64,000 nucleotides of DNA from Gavia stellata (taxonomy: Eukaryota > Chordata > Aves > Gaviiformes > Gaviidae): positions 109,322,334 to 109,386,333 of the forward strand of contig NC_082595.1 in the NCBI RefSeq assembly GCF_030936135.1. Direction: 5' to 3'. Shown here piece after piece: positions 45,961 through 60,900 of the stretch. The first letter of the stretch is position 1; each line of letters opens with the position of its first letter. The notes below the pieces were generated by a model, which was given only the letters and a program-made list of their open reading frames with translations, made no database searches and was not told where the DNA came from. The position numbers were made by a program, and so were the translations under genes.

Positions 45961-48900
45961 TGGCCTGGCCTAGCAGGTGCCCAGCTGAGAGCCTCCCTGA
46001 GAACCGGGCCTCTACACCCCCCACCTGCTCCAGGGACCCGTTAGTGACCTACACCCTGTCCGGCTCCGCCGTGAGACCTGGTACCCCCTGAAGACACCCC
46101 CTGCGAACCTGGTATTCCCTCAGACCCTCTTCTAACTCCCCAGGAGAACTGGCACCCCCAAACTCACCTAATATCCCCCCAGAGAACAAGTTACTCCCTG
46201 AATCCACCCCCAGGGAGCCTGCTATTCCCTCAGACCACCCTCTAATTCCCTCAAGAGGCCTGGTACTTCCCAAATTCACCTAATATCCCTGAGGTGACTT
46301 GGTGTTCTGTGGACCCGTGTCTTGGGATCTTGGTACCCCTCAAGTTCACCAGACACCCTTCAGGGGACCTGGTACCCTGTGAAGTGACACCCAAGTGACC
46401 TGATGCCCTGTAAACTCACTTGATGCTCCCCAGCAGACCTAATACCCACTTAACTCTCCCCCCAGGGAACTTGGTGTTTCTCAAAGCCAACAAATATCTG
46501 CTGAACTCACTTCTGGGGGACCTGAACTCTCTGAACCCACCTGGTATTCCCTGACCCCACCCACAGCAGAGCTGGTAGTCCCTAAATTCTCCCAATGTAA
46601 TTTAAAGTCTGTTCCCAGGGGACCAGATGTCCCTGAGCCCACCCTCTAGGGGACTTGGTACTCTTAACCTTGTCCCCAAGGAACCCATTAGATCTTGCAC
46701 CCATCTGATATACCCTGAAATTGTCCTGATAGCTATGGAGAGCTAGGTTGTCACAGCCTCATTTGAGACCCCAAAAGCTTTCTCTGTAACTGCAGAACTA
46801 CTATCTGCAAACTCACCCCATGGAGATCCAGAACCCCTGAAGCCCTCCAATAGTTCCCCTGCCAGTTCATGTAGTACCCCAAGGGAAGGAGTATCCCCAT
46901 ATTCACTTTACACTCTTGAAATCTGATTCCCTCAGGGAAACTCCCATTTCTCTGAACCATCTCAGTTTTCCCAAAGGGATGTGTTCTGAACCTGCTACTC
47001 ATTCTGATACTGCCCTGATCCAGGACACTTAAACACACCTGATATCCCCTCAGCTGACTTGATATACCCAGGAGAACCAACACTGTCCAAACCTCAAGCA
47101 GTCCTCCACTAGGAATTAATCCTCAAAACCATCCCCATACACCTAGGGAAACAGGTATGTCCTGGGCCCACCCACCACCCTTAAAGGGACAGATACACCC
47201 TGAAGTCACCAGTCTCCTGGGCAACAAATATTCTCCTGATACCCCCCCCTCCAAAGCTCCGATACTTCCACAAATGCTCTCCTGCAGAACTGAATCCTTG
47301 GTAGTCCATAGGGAACTAATGGTCTGGAACCTGAGAACCTGATAGTCTTCAGAGAACTGATACCACCACAGCCTCAAGGATCCTGCCAAGGAAGTGAGAC
47401 CCTCTCAGCTGCTCCCAGGTTCCTTGGAAGAAGTAATCTCATCTTTATCTATCTTCTGCACTTGAATTGATACCTAAATGAGGAAGCAACCTCTCCTTTT
47501 CCTCATTCCCAAATGCCCCCACACTGAGGATCTGATAGCACCAAATCCTTCCAATATCCTCTTGAGGAAGCAGTACCACAGATGAGAACTGATACTCCCT
47601 GAGTTCCTTCCAGTACTGTTTCAGAGCAGCTGACAGCTCTGCCCTTCCTTCTGCCTGGGGACCTAATATATTGAGTCTTTACACCATTGCTCAACTTCAA
47701 CTCAATGCTACTACTGTCAGTTTGAGAAACCAATACCTGGACTGCTTCCCTCAGAAGCAATGCTTCCAGACTTCTGTAGGGGCATGCCTTACGTTTCCCT
47801 TTCCTTAAGAACAGGCTCCTCCATTTCCACAAGGCTCAGTATTCCGAGTGAGGCCCCTTCTTCCTCCTGCTCCCTCCCAATACATACAAGTTGCTTTGTC
47901 ATCAGGCAAACAGGGCCCCAATATGCTCTGGTATTGCAGGATAAAGCACCTCATGTACTTTCATGTGAACATTTGTCACGGGACATGCTCTACTAAAAAA
48001 AAAAAAAAAAAGAAAGAGACATACCTTGGGACAGTACTCTTTGTCCTTGATATTCCCATTGAAAACTGACACCTCCAGAACAAGCGCTTCCATGTCTTCC
48101 TGATATGTCCCCTAGACTGTGCTCTGCAGAAGAGAGAACCTCTTACAAATTCAGTCTACCCTTCGGCAAATCTTAAGTGATGGTGAGCCCCGCTTCAGGT
48201 CAATCCGCTCTGCTCTTCCCATATCATTCATAGAACCTCTTAACTTCCCAGGACACAAACCTCATGCTTATTTGATGTTCCAATGGAAATGCTTATTCTC
48301 CCAAAAGAGGAAAGCTTCCCTTCCAGCTCCTGCCACTGCTGTTCCTGATATCTCTAGAGGACACTACAGTATTTCCTAGGTACCCTTGTGATAGAAATTT
48401 CTGTAACTCTTGATTGCTCCTCAGATGGAGTGAGGAGGAACCTCTAAAGGATCTTAACAACACTGAAGGGATCTAGTGCTCCCTTAGGAAGATATTGTCC
48501 TATGTTTCTCAGACCAGTGGTGGTATTGTCACTAATACCTGTTTGACAGATGTGCTCTTGACATGATGTGCTCTTTACAAGAACTATGTCATGATGGGCT
48601 TTGGTAAACCCAGTCCAGATCATTCTGGATGCTTTTGTGGGAAACCAGTTTTCTCCATTTTCCTAAATAGGACCCTCTCTTTTCTTTATTCTGCTTGTGT
48701 GTGGGTTAGGATTACCCAAGGATAAGTTGTCATTGTACCAGTCTTAGTGGTGCCTTCCAGCATGAACAGTCAGACTATTTTCTAAGTCAGTCAGTCAGTG
48801 ACGACTGAGTTCTTCAACGGTAAGTGGAGTCATTTACTCATAACGAATACTCTTAATCATGCAGTAATAAAGGTTATCTCAGAATTATCCTCAGCTTAAT

Positions 48901-51900
48901 AATATTATTTCCTCAATATCATTTATAACATCTTGGAAATCTGCAATGCAAATTTCTGCCCCTAGCAAAATATTATTTCCTCCATCAGTAAAATCCTGCC
49001 TGCTTTGGTCATGTGAATGCTTCTACTGACTTCATCAGTGCTGTGTATATGTAAGAAACACCCACGGGACTTAGCAGAGCAGATCGTTATTTTAGAGTAA
49101 CTTGGAAGTATTGGTAATGTTTTAAGGATGTCTGGACTCCAGAATGGTTTTGCAGTGTTCCTCAGGATGAGCCCTAGCAAGTGCTAACAACTCACTTTGC
49201 CTCAGTTTTCCAGTCTATAAAATGGGCATCATGATACTTGTTTTCCAAGTGAGTGCTGAAAAGTGGTGAAGAAAACCTCTGTGTTCAAATAAGATAGTGT
49301 TGTTATTGCTTAGTGCTCACGTGACAGAGGAACAGAGGCACTGGGAGGGGGAACAGTGTTTGTATGAAGCATTATAGACTTGTCAAAAAGAAGGACTTAA
49401 TTTGGTGGAATTTCTTCAGACATGGACTGGCAGCGACTGGGATTGGGAGTTTACATTCTGGTTTTTCTCTTTTAAATTTACATTAGTCACCTGATACTGT
49501 GAGATGTTGTCTGGCATCCATGCTCACTTGGGAGAGCCTATCGACTTTGGAAGTCTTATGAATTTATGAGGTGTTTTCTTTAGGCAACTGTGAGCTCTTA
49601 AAAGCCTCTGCACTTCTGACAAACACTGATATTGCCCAATTTAAAAACAAACTTCCTGGTTTTCCTTGAATATTTTTCCCACAGCTTTCCCTTGATATTT
49701 ATTTAACAGAAGGAAATGGCAGTTCTGTCGCAGGGCTAATGTTTATAAGACATTTTGTTAGCATGTCTTCAGTGAGCTCTCTTGTTTTCACCTGAACCTG
49801 TTTTCCTAACTAACTGCTCTCTGTCCACAGCATTGCAAGATCCGTAGTACCAGTTTAAAGAGAAAACAGGCAATTATGTGAAATTCAAGTGGGGCCTTGA
49901 AGGTATAAATAAGATTAGAGGCTTAACCATGAGGGGTGAGGGAGGGGGTGGAGAAGTGGTTCACATGCCTGAGGTTGGACTGATTGCAAGTCTGGGTCTG
50001 GAAAAGGAGCTGAAGCTTGTTCCTTCAGCAGTAGAAATGCGTACAACTCTGTTTTACTTGGCAAAAGGCAAGGTAAAGTCAGGGATTTTATATCAGGGAC
50101 TCACAATTTCTCGTGCTTTCTCTGGAGCATTAAGTGTTGAAAGCCCAGTGGGACCAGCCAGGCACGTGTTATTTCAAATGCTTTCAGCATTGCAGGTGAG
50201 GTACCAGGCGTGGTGGACTGTACAGCAAGTCAAGTAAAGTAGCTTGGTGTCGCTCAGGTCCAATCCTAATCGTCAGTAGTGAAGAACAGGACTGGATTGG
50301 CAGAGGTCAGGTCCTATTCACAGCTCTGACATTTTCTGGTTGTGTGTCCTTAAGCAAAGCAGGGACCTTCCTGTGCCATCTGGATAATTATTTAGTTTGA
50401 AGAATGACTCAGTAGCTGGCGTCAGGCAGATGGCAAAGATAGGTGAAAGGCTCCAAGAAGCTCAAAACCAAGATTAAACCAACAAAACACAAAACAACAA
50501 GTGAATCCTATAGCCAACGTTATACAGTCCTCACACGGATAGAATTCTTCTCGCCTTATCAGGCTTCTCATAATCTGCCTTACATGGTGATTAGAATAGA
50601 ATAGAATATTTCAGCTGGAAGGGACCTACAACGATCCTCTAGACCAACTGCCTGTGTGACCCTTGTATAGACTGTGGAGAGAGGTGGTGAAAGAGCTGAT
50701 GTGCTTTGGTACGTTTCATAACTGCAGTTCTGTGAGCATGACACACCTTGATTTAGCCCAGCGAAGAAAATCCTGTGAATATCATCCCCAGGAGAGGCTT
50801 AACAAAATAAATAGCGACAGAAAACACAGAGGGTGCACAAGATGTAATAGTCAAGGGAACACACTAAGGCAGTAACAGAGTGAGGTCCCATGGTGCTCTG
50901 TACTGCTGTAACACAGAGGAGGGAAGAAAGAGTTTGTAAGAGAAATACTAGGGCAGGTACAGTGCTGTCACCCCATTCTGGGCACTGAGAATGGTGGCAA
51001 TAGGGAAATTCAGTGATTTAAGCTCTTGGGGAGTTTGTGCCAGTGCTAGTTCACTCTGGTGCTTTGTTCCTCCAGCCACTTACTGTTTTTTCAGCCTTCT
51101 TGATCTAAGTGTAAAATCTGATTGTAAATTACTGCTGCAGTAGGTTATAATAAAAAGCTGGGGGGGGCATTCTGAATATTATACTCTTTTACTGTTTTTC
51201 TGTGCTTTCAGTAGCCGTATCTACTAAGTGCAGGTAGTATTTTAACAGCTGGATTTCCTTCCACAGAAAACATCTTTTCATCGGTCCCAAACACTGGGCT
51301 ACAAAAACGGATTTGCCTTTTCTCGGCTGCCAACGGTGGGGATCGGTGGGGAGCGACTATATGTGAATCAGCTTTCTCAAGCTGAATTAGACGAATTATC
51401 CAACAAGAGACCCACGCTGACCTATGGGCAAGCCAAGCAGGCTCCACCTTCAAGCTTCATTCCAGCACACGTGGCTTTTGACAAAAAGGTATAAAGAAGC
51501 TTATTCCAGGAATATTGCTGGCCAAGTTTGGAGACATAAACAGTCAGCTCCAGGGTTCATGGGACAGCGTACAGCAGTTTTCAGATGCCATAGCCCTTAG
51601 TCAGAGACAGCTGAACCCCAGACTGAAAGAGGCTTTCTTTGCTCGGGAGGAGGATTATAATACGTAAACGATGTAAGACATTCCCCACAAGTTACGCTAG
51701 AGCATTTCCAGCAGGCGTTGGAAAAGGAGTTTGATTAACTCTGAAAAGCTTCAGTTTATAACCATTGCCCTGTAAACCACAGCCTGGCCTTCTGTGTTTC
51801 CAAAACTACATTGAGATTGTAACTGAGCTTAAACTGTAAAAGACAGTCTGCAATGGGGACCCTGTTAGACTGTTTAACTGTGGTCTAACTATTTATGCTT

Positions 51901-54900
51901 GTGTTTGTCACCACAGCATGTTACAGCCTGTACCATTAGTACTTCCTGTGTTACATCTTGGTGATCGTATCGGACTAGGAGGTGGCTATGTGTCTGCTTG
52001 GAGCAGTCCTGAGCTGACCCTTGAGTTTAAATGGGCCGGTGGCACCGACTGCAAGCTGGCGAGCGCAACCGCAGCCACGGACAGAGCAGTCGTTGCAAAG
52101 CGTGTGAGGCTCAGCAGACCTGAGCGCGCCCAGGGGTTTGCACGCTGCCAGGCAGGCCTGGAAGGGCAGTCTGCAGCCAACCCTCAGCCCATCTGTGAGA
52201 CAGTCTGGGGAACAGATGTGCTGTGTTAATTACTGAGGCTATTCCTTCAGAGTAATGTAGATGTTGCCATTTAATCTGTCAGGTAGTTCCCTACCCCTTC
52301 ATTCAAGCCAGAGTAGCAGCAGGGGCCCCAGTGCTGCTGGGGGAAGTCACGGTCCCTTTTGAAGCACTTTTGCTGGCTGGTAGGAACTTGCTGGCTTTAT
52401 CATCACTTAATTACCTTGGCCTCTGGGTAGATGTAGGCCGGGTATGCAAGGCCTGATTGGCCACCTACATACTCTTAGGGGCAACAAATGATCTTGGAGA
52501 GAATATTCCTCATACTTCTGCCAAGCACAGGAACTGTGATTGACTGGCTTTTGGCAGGGTGCATTTTCCCTCCACCCTTATTGCTGTTCTTGTTTCTCCA
52601 GCACAGATTAGCATTTGCTGTCATTGCCGAATAGATGTGACTTCAGATGACCCATGCAGATTCCAAAATCCATAGATGTGGTTGAACTCTTTAAATCTCC
52701 TGACAGCTTCCCTAAATTGGGGTCTGAAAAGCTGACAATAGTAAAAGTCATGTATGTCAGAAAACTAGATTACTGGCAGTAACCAAGCGCCTGGCAGTAG
52801 GTGAAATAGCGGGTGATCAAGGAGGAGTACAGAAAAGGCTGTATTTTTTACACCTGTCTCAAGCGTACCAAATTTGTAAAAGGCAGGTCTTGATAAAAGC
52901 CCTCATGATGCCTCTGCCATCAGTCACAGATTAGGCTACAGTTGGCTTTGATGTTTTTGTAGATTACAATCCAGTAACTTTGCACTGACAAAAAACATTG
53001 CAAATAAATTATTTGTCTTAATAGACTAATCATGGTGTTCAAAATGTTTCTCTCTCTCTCCCTTTGGGATATTGCCCCTCTGGCAGATTTTGAAGTTTGA
53101 TGCCTATTTCCAGGAGGATGTTCCTCTCTCCGCAGAAGAGCATTACCGGATCCGCCAAGTGCGTATCTATTACTATTTGGAAGATGACAGCATGTCCGTC
53201 ATAGAGCCTGTTGTGCAGAACTCTGGTCTTCCTCAAGGCAAACTTATCAGACGTCACCGGGTGCCCAAGAATGACCGTGGGGATCATTACCACTGGAAAG
53301 ATCTGAATCGGGGCATGAACATCACCATGTATGGCAGGACGTACCGCATAGTCGACTGTGACCCATTCACACAGGTGTGTTGCTTGTACTGAGAACACTG
53401 ACACACAGAATCCCAGGAACTGCAGGTGGCCGGACCTGTTAGAGTCCGGTAGTCTGCATTTGTAGCTTTCAGGATAAGGTTTCTTGCAATCTTTCATTTT
53501 CCTTTTTTTGGAGAATTCTTTCTTCAGATCAATGGGAAGTTCAGGGTATATTTGCTGAGGGCATGTTAATTGCTCAGTATTTTTGCCCCAGGGCTGATGG
53601 GGCAAAGTCCATCCTTTGTCCTCAGAAACGCTCCTTACAGTACAAATTCTAAGCTTATTTCTGTGTGAATACAATTGGTCTAAGCTAATTTCTATGTGTA
53701 CACCAGTTTAACTGCTTAAAGTCCAGATGAAACCTTGTGCATATGTGAGAGGGAAAATACTGATCCTAACCCTTTTCTGACTTAATACTCTTCTGTTAAG
53801 AATAGGGGAAGGGAATGCAGTCAGTAACTCTGCACCCATCTATAGCCAAGCCAGAAGAGCGGTCATGATCTGTGGGGTTGAGAAGCATGGTATGAACCGA
53901 CCTTTCTAAGAGAGCTTACTCGCTGCCTGCTTTTCTATTTCTGGCTGTTCCTGTACCAGTAAATGAAATAATAACAATCCAATAACAAATAATAACAAAT
54001 ACCAGTATAATGGTATCCTGTTAGATTATCCCCAATATAATCTCAGCTCTGGTCAACTAATACTTTTCCAAGCAATTCCCAGGAGCAGTCCAGGAGTTAG
54101 AATGCTCCTGGGACCATTCCCAATAGGTGAGTTACATGCAGCCAACCTGTCCTGGAGGCTGAGAGAGTTTAGATGCAGGCTGTTCCTTTCCAGTTGGCCT
54201 CAGTGCGCAGGAATGTTCCCAAGCATGTGTAATATATTGGTATATATGTGGCTGTTAAGAACATGTGGGGCCAGCTCTTCTGGAACTTGTTGATTGTTAA
54301 AGTCAGTTCACATCAGATGAAGAGCTGGTTCTCATGTTAATGTTGGTTGATCGATGGAAAACATAAAATGAGCTACGTGGGTCTACATCTCAAGGCCAGT
54401 AGTTTATTTACCATTAACTGGCATGCTCCAGACCAGAAAATAGTGAGTCTGAAAGTGTGAACCTGCTTTGTGAGTCTTCAGGGTGATCTCACATGCCTGT
54501 TGGAGATGTTTGCATAGGTGCTTCCTGGGCTGAATGTTTTCATGGGCCACTTCCCAAGGCCAAAAAGGGAAGAAGTCCATTGACTTCAGAGATTGTTTTG
54601 GGTGACTGATGTGAGTACACATATAATACCCTAGAGTTTGTTGATGCATCTGAGGTAAGCAAAAAATCTCTTTATAAACAGATTGTCCTCTTTCCGTGGG
54701 AGAAGTACTCCTCCTGAAAGATGGACTGAAGCTCCAACTCTGGCACATATCCTCATGGCCTGAAGGGCCTTGGTGGGCCTAGTATGGGTAACACTAACTT
54801 CCACTGTCTGACACATTGGGGAGCCCTAGGTCTCTTGCAAATTCAGACTGACTACATCCACAGTTATGCACTAATTTCATCTTTTCTGTTTACATAAAAC

Positions 54901-57900
54901 AGACCAACTGACAGTTATCCTCCATTTAAAGCCCTAAGGCCAAGGAAAACTGTGCTCAAGTAAAATCTGAGTTAGGATGCCAAGGACAGGACTGCTCTAA
55001 GTAATTAAAGGGCAAGCAAAGCTTAAACAAAAACATCTTGGTCATCTTCTTTTGTATTTGCTATTACAGTAGAACTAACACTCCTGCAGCATGGTGGTCT
55101 GTGGAATGAACCTTCAGTGTTCTGTCAACACCCAGCCCATCTGTAATCTCTAGTTATCTCTTACCTTCCGAACTCACAGCAGCATTAATACCTTAGATGA
55201 CCTTCCTAGGTGTTCCTGGAGAGCCAAGGAATTGAACTGAACCCTCCAGAGAAAATGGCTTTTGATCCTTACACAGAACTGCGTCGGATGCCTATGCGCA
55301 AGTACATCACACCATCAGATTTCGACCAACTCAAACGGTTTCTGACTTACGATAAGCAGGTGAGAGAGCTGGTAGTGATTACCCACATTACAGACTATAT
55401 GTGTTATTGAAACCTGAATCTTGTGAGTGTCTACAGCCTTACTCATTCTAAAAGATCTCAGTCCACTGAACAGACTCCAGCTTTGCTCCTTTCTTGGCTT
55501 TAGTGAGAAACAAAACCTTTTATGTTTTTGCTGGACTTTGTGCCTCGTAAACAGCTTCTCTTTGGATTGCAGAGCCTATGCTCTAGATCCTCCATCTTTT
55601 TTCCGTTGGGATGAGATAAGCCACCTGCCTTGGGAAATTAGCAGATAGGGCCAGATGCAGTTCTAATACGAATGGGCGTGCTGCATCCACTCCTCTCTTC
55701 CCCCAAAACATTGATGCCAGGTGCCAGAGTGGACAATTTCAGCCAAACACAAATGCCACTTGCTCTCACTGAATTCTCTCTGTGCACACACTTGACTAAT
55801 GCTCTCCTCCCTGCTCCTCTGGATCTTCTTCTTTTCATCCAGCAACAACGTAAGAAACTCTATAGACTACATCTATAGTAGAAAATAAAACAGGGCCAGG
55901 ACACAACCTGAGTTCTCCATATTGTCCCTGGCCAGCTATAAATCAAACAGTTCCTGGCCATCAGCTAGCTGTAAGCACAGGCCAGGATCCTATCCAGTTG
56001 CCATTTTGGATATGGTCACCCTGTTTTGAGAGGAGCAAACAGTTTTGCTGTGTGGATGCAAACTAGGCCATGCCTGTCATTTTACTGCCAGTAAAAACTT
56101 TAGTGACTCAAGTCTGCGCTGGGCCAACTCTGCCTGCAATGGCTATTGGGCTGCCTCTTTAGGAGCTGTACCTTGGGGAACTCTTGAGCATTGCAGTAGG
56201 AGGGGTTTGATATCCTTGGCATTAAAAGGTGATATTTCCACTAGGCAGAAATAAGATGGGGTCTGCAGTGAATGCAGCCTCCTCAGGACTGCTGAGTGCC
56301 TTCCCCTCTGCCTTCCGCAGCATGAGAGTAGGAAAGAATTGGCCATGAAACCTCTAAGAGGTTTAAGAGTCAAAACAAGATTCTGTCTTGCTGTATTAAG
56401 TTTCATTATAAAAAATCACTTCCCTTAATACTACTTCCCTGCTCATTCCTGGGCAATTATTTTCTGCTATTTTTAATCACTTCCCCCCCATTTTTTCTCA
56501 TGCTTCCTGAACTAATTTTCTGGTCTTAGCATAAACTATTCTCTCTCGCTGCTGTCAAGGTAAGCCAGGCCTGTCCAGCTCTCCAGGCCCCTGCTGCCCT
56601 TCCCACTGCTGCCTCAGCAGCCCATTCATCCCAGTACCCATAGTATAAGGGCTTGGTTCTTTTGTACCTGGCAGAGAAGATTGCTGAGATGCCTCCAATC
56701 ACTCAACCCATTTCAACTCACTTCATTTGGACAAAGCATTAGTAATTCTAATCCATGGTTGTTTTCTCTGGCTCTTTTTTCTCCACCCTAGGTCCTTCGT
56801 TTCTACGCCATATGGGATGACACTGACAGCATCTTCGGTGAGAATCTGCCTTACATCATCCATTACTACTTGGCAGATGACACAGTGGAGGTTCGGGAAG
56901 TCTACAAGCAAAATGATGGTAGAGACCCATTCCCAATACTAATAAAACGCCAACGCTTGCCCAAAACCTTTGTGGACAAGAAAAGTAAGTTTAGATTGGC
57001 CAGCACACCTTTCTGTGCTAAAGTGCCTTGGTGGGTAGCACATATGTGGTGGCTGTGTCAGAGGTACACCGAGTCTGGAAAATTTTTGCTGGGAACACTC
57101 CAAGTGTCATTGGGTTTTGGCCAAAGAAAAGTTCTTTAAATGATCACTAAATTCTTTAATTTTTGGGAAACAGTGACAGGACAGCAGTACCAACAGCTCC
57201 CTGGAGCTATTTATACAGCTTGCTTTTGTATCCCTTTTCACTAAAAAACATTAACATCTACCTAATTGATTTATTTTTCCTTTTGCTCCCTTGTCCTTAG
57301 AGACCTTCCCAAGCTGTGTGCTGGAGATCTCCGATCAGGAGGTACTTGAGTGGTACACAGCTAAAGATTTTGCTGTCGGTAAATCTACCACCCTCCTTGG
57401 ACGCACCTTCTTCATCTATGATTGCGATGAGTTCACGCGAAATTTCTATCGTGACAAATTTGGCATCACAGACTTCCAGCCAGTGGAAATAAAGAAGAAA
57501 CCACTTGAGGAAGTTCCACAGGTACTGCAAACAATTTCTCAAAGGAAGGGAGGGAAGGAGGCAGTCGGTGCAAGCTCTTATAGTAAAGTATAGGTTCAGC
57601 TTAGTAAACAAGTTCAGCTTAAAGCAAAGAGCAAGTAATTTGAAAAAGACAAGGCAAGAATGGTCATAATTGATATAAAAATGAAAGTCCTCTGAAACTG
57701 TTGATTTCTAATATGGTAAAGTACGAAGCACTTGCTAATAGTGATAGAAAGAACTCTGGTTATGTCTATACTAGAAAATTAAACAGTGTCAGGGTTTGTT
57801 TTTGGCTGGGAAGCCAAGTGGCACAGTCTGGGGGCACTCATACTACTAAACTCTCCCTCACCCTCCAAAACAGGGTTGCCAAGTCCAAACTGCCTACTGG

Positions 57901-60900
57901 GGACAGTCACAGTCCTTGTTACCTCCCAAACTGAGCCTAGGCATGGTTTGGAGTGCTAGCTGGCCTAGACCACAAACATGATGGGGATTAAGTTAACAGT
58001 GTAACCACTGATGATTGAGATGATTGAGTTCCAGTGCACAGGAAGGTTTCATTATTAGTATAGCCATAGTGTCTTTATTGTGAGAAATTACCTGGCTTTC
58101 TGAATTTCAGATTTTCTTAATTCTCTTAAATATTTTCTATAAGTAAGGCTGGGCTAGTAACATCTCTACTGGGCAGGATGTCATAGCTATTGCTACCCGG
58201 TGACAAAAGATTTCTTTCCAAACAGATGGTTTCTGATAAGCTGTCTTGTAAACATTGTCTTGTTCTTACTTTCAGCTGTTTATGATTGATATCTCCTCTG
58301 GATGCAGGTAATTCCTCCCTATAATGGTTTTGGCCTCCTTGAAGACTCTCTTCAGAACTGCTTTTCTCTGCTTCCAAAGCCTCCCCGGAAAGATGTAATT
58401 AAGATGCTAAAGAATGACAACAAGGTGCTGCGATACCAGGTGGCCCTGGTAAGTGCTTTCCTTGGTGGTATAGTGCCAGCTTATGTTACAGAGTCAGAAG
58501 GATGAGAGGAACAGCCTGGTCAGACAAGGCTGTTAGCAATTTCTCCTCTGTGCTGGTGGGAAAAGAGAGTTCCCCAAGCCAACACTAGTGCCCCTCAGGG
58601 GATGCTGTTGGGTTGTTGTGTACTTGCTGTGACAATTAGTAGCACGCAAAGGTAGAAAAAAACAAGGCCGGAAAGTACAAAACAGACATGCTACAAAACC
58701 ACAGCCTTTTATGGAAAAACTCCCACTGACATCAGCACGTGACAGATGGCCCTAACTGAAACAGCATTGCAACTGGGCACTGTGCCTCTGCCTGCCTTCG
58801 ACTGCTGCCACAGGCAGGAGCTTGCTGTCTCTCCGCTTCTGACTCCCAGCACCTGTCCTGCTCCAGGCTAGTCCTGGCCGCAGCAGCCAGCAAGGGGCTG
58901 TACTAGCAGAGCAGCCAGGTGCCAGCATAGAAGCTGGGGAGTCCACAGGGCTGGCGCTTTCCACCCACGACAATGGCTTTCAGGCCCTGGCCTTTGTGCC
59001 AGCTTTAGAGTTGGTTTATGCAAGGAGCCTCTGGCACCTCCAGCAGTAGCAATGGCATTTCCTGTGCTGCCTGGTGCCTGCCCTCTCCAAACACTCAGGG
59101 TGAGTAAGGGCTGATTTCTTTTCCCTATTGTGCAGGAGCTCCTAAAGGTCACAGCTGACGGGTTCAGATCCACTTAGTTTTAAACTAAGCAAGTAAACCC
59201 ACTGGTGTGTCAGGGGCGTGTCTTCCTGTGACTAAGAGCTAGAAACAGCACCAGCCTCTCTCAGGCACTCATTATAATGAAAAATATAACTTTAATACTA
59301 AATTTTATAGCCAGTCTCTCTCTCTGATGAATCATTCCATACAGGATATTCCTTTCTCTTGGATTACTCAGTCTGTGGAAACACTGAATATACTTGGCCA
59401 CTGCAGCCCAGATTCTGCTTCTGTTAACCTGACTAGAGCAAGTAACCTTTGAAATTCTGATACTTAATGCTGTCTAGGGCTTTGTTATGCTATGTCAGCA
59501 TACCTGTAGCTTTTGGCCTACATCAAGTGCTTTGTTTAGTCAGCTATAAAAAATAGCTATGAACTCTGGGTGCTTATGAGTGGGTTGCTAGGTACCCCAG
59601 AAGCCCAGGACAGAAAAACCCGGTTCAAATGTGCTTTTCCAAAGCCACTACCTTTCCTCTAGGAATCTCCAAACCCCGAGGACAGAAAGCGTCGTTTCAT
59701 CCTCTCTTATTTCCTCTCCAATGACATGATCAGCATCTATGAACCCCCAGTTCGTAACTCTGGCATCATTGGAGGCAAATACTTAGGAAAGACCAGAGTC
59801 ACCAAACCAGGCTCCACTACAGAGAATGTCACGTACTATGAGCCCTCTGACCTCACCATCGGTTCTACAATTGAAGGTAAAAGCCAATCTGGATTAATAA
59901 TAGTCTTTGAGCTTTGGTCTTCAGTGCCTGCTCTGATATGTCATTTGTTGCACAGACAGTGCATATACCTTCCTTCACTTGAAAGATTTGTTCCTTCTGG
60001 CTCTCATCACATTTGACTTTCCAGATCACCAGCTGGTGTTCATTGATACAACTCTGTTACTGTCAGTGTTTGGACCTTTGACATAATTAGGAAAAGAGCT
60101 ATATTCTCCATAGTATATGTATGTTCAGTTTATGTTTTGGGACCTGCCAGGATTCACAGGGTTAAAGCTATGCCAGATGACTTTCAGTAGCAAAAGCCTA
60201 TCCTGTAAGGAAAATAAATGTAATACTGAAATACTAGAAACACACTAGTGCTAATGGGGGGGGGGGGGGGGGGGGGTGTGTCATTGAAAGCCCAAGCACA
60301 GAGCCTTTGCTCTCAGCAGTTCCTTTTCTTGCAGCAGAACTCCCTTTGAGTCAGTGAAACTATTCTCACTTCAAGGACTGAAACAAATAGCAGAGCTTGC
60401 TCAAACCTGAGCCCAGCCACAAGAGAGAAACCATGCTCTCTCCTGGAAGATGAAGTGACTTACCCATGCTGAAAGGCAAGTAACACTGCTTTCTTTAATG
60501 CCTCTTCCCCAGTGTTTGGCCACAGGTTTGTTATCACTGATGCTGATGAATACGTGCTTAATTATATGGAGAGCAATGCAGAGAGTTTCCCCGCGGCAAC
60601 ACTGCAGTCCCTGAGGGATCACTTTCGCCCACAGCAGCTGGTAAAGGAGACTGCCAAAAGGTAGGCTTCAAAGGATGGTGTTGTGCAGCTACATAAGACT
60701 CAGGGTGGACAGCTAAGGACATTTCCAGCAGTCTCCATGGGCTCCAGTTTGCTGTCTAATGGCTGCTCAGCTGATTGTTCAGCTCCAAAAGCCTGTGTCT
60801 GGACACGTACAGAGGGGGGTCAAGTGTGTACAATATAATGTTGTGGCTGCTGCTGACCCAAAAAACCTTGTGGGACAGCTCTGGCTCAGCAGCAGAGATA

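Noticed and set aside
45882-46091. Extension of EFHC1 exon 1 through the GTGAGC donor
   Set aside because: Reading through gives no homology to EFHC1. Splicing at 45881/45882 joins exactly in frame to exon 2 (KTSFHRSQ), as in other vertebrates.
58275-58307. Alternative acceptor TTTCAG for EFHC1 exon 7 at 58274
   Set aside because: The 33-nt extension reads in frame into AGG TAA, a stop, so the acceptor at 58307 is the functional one.
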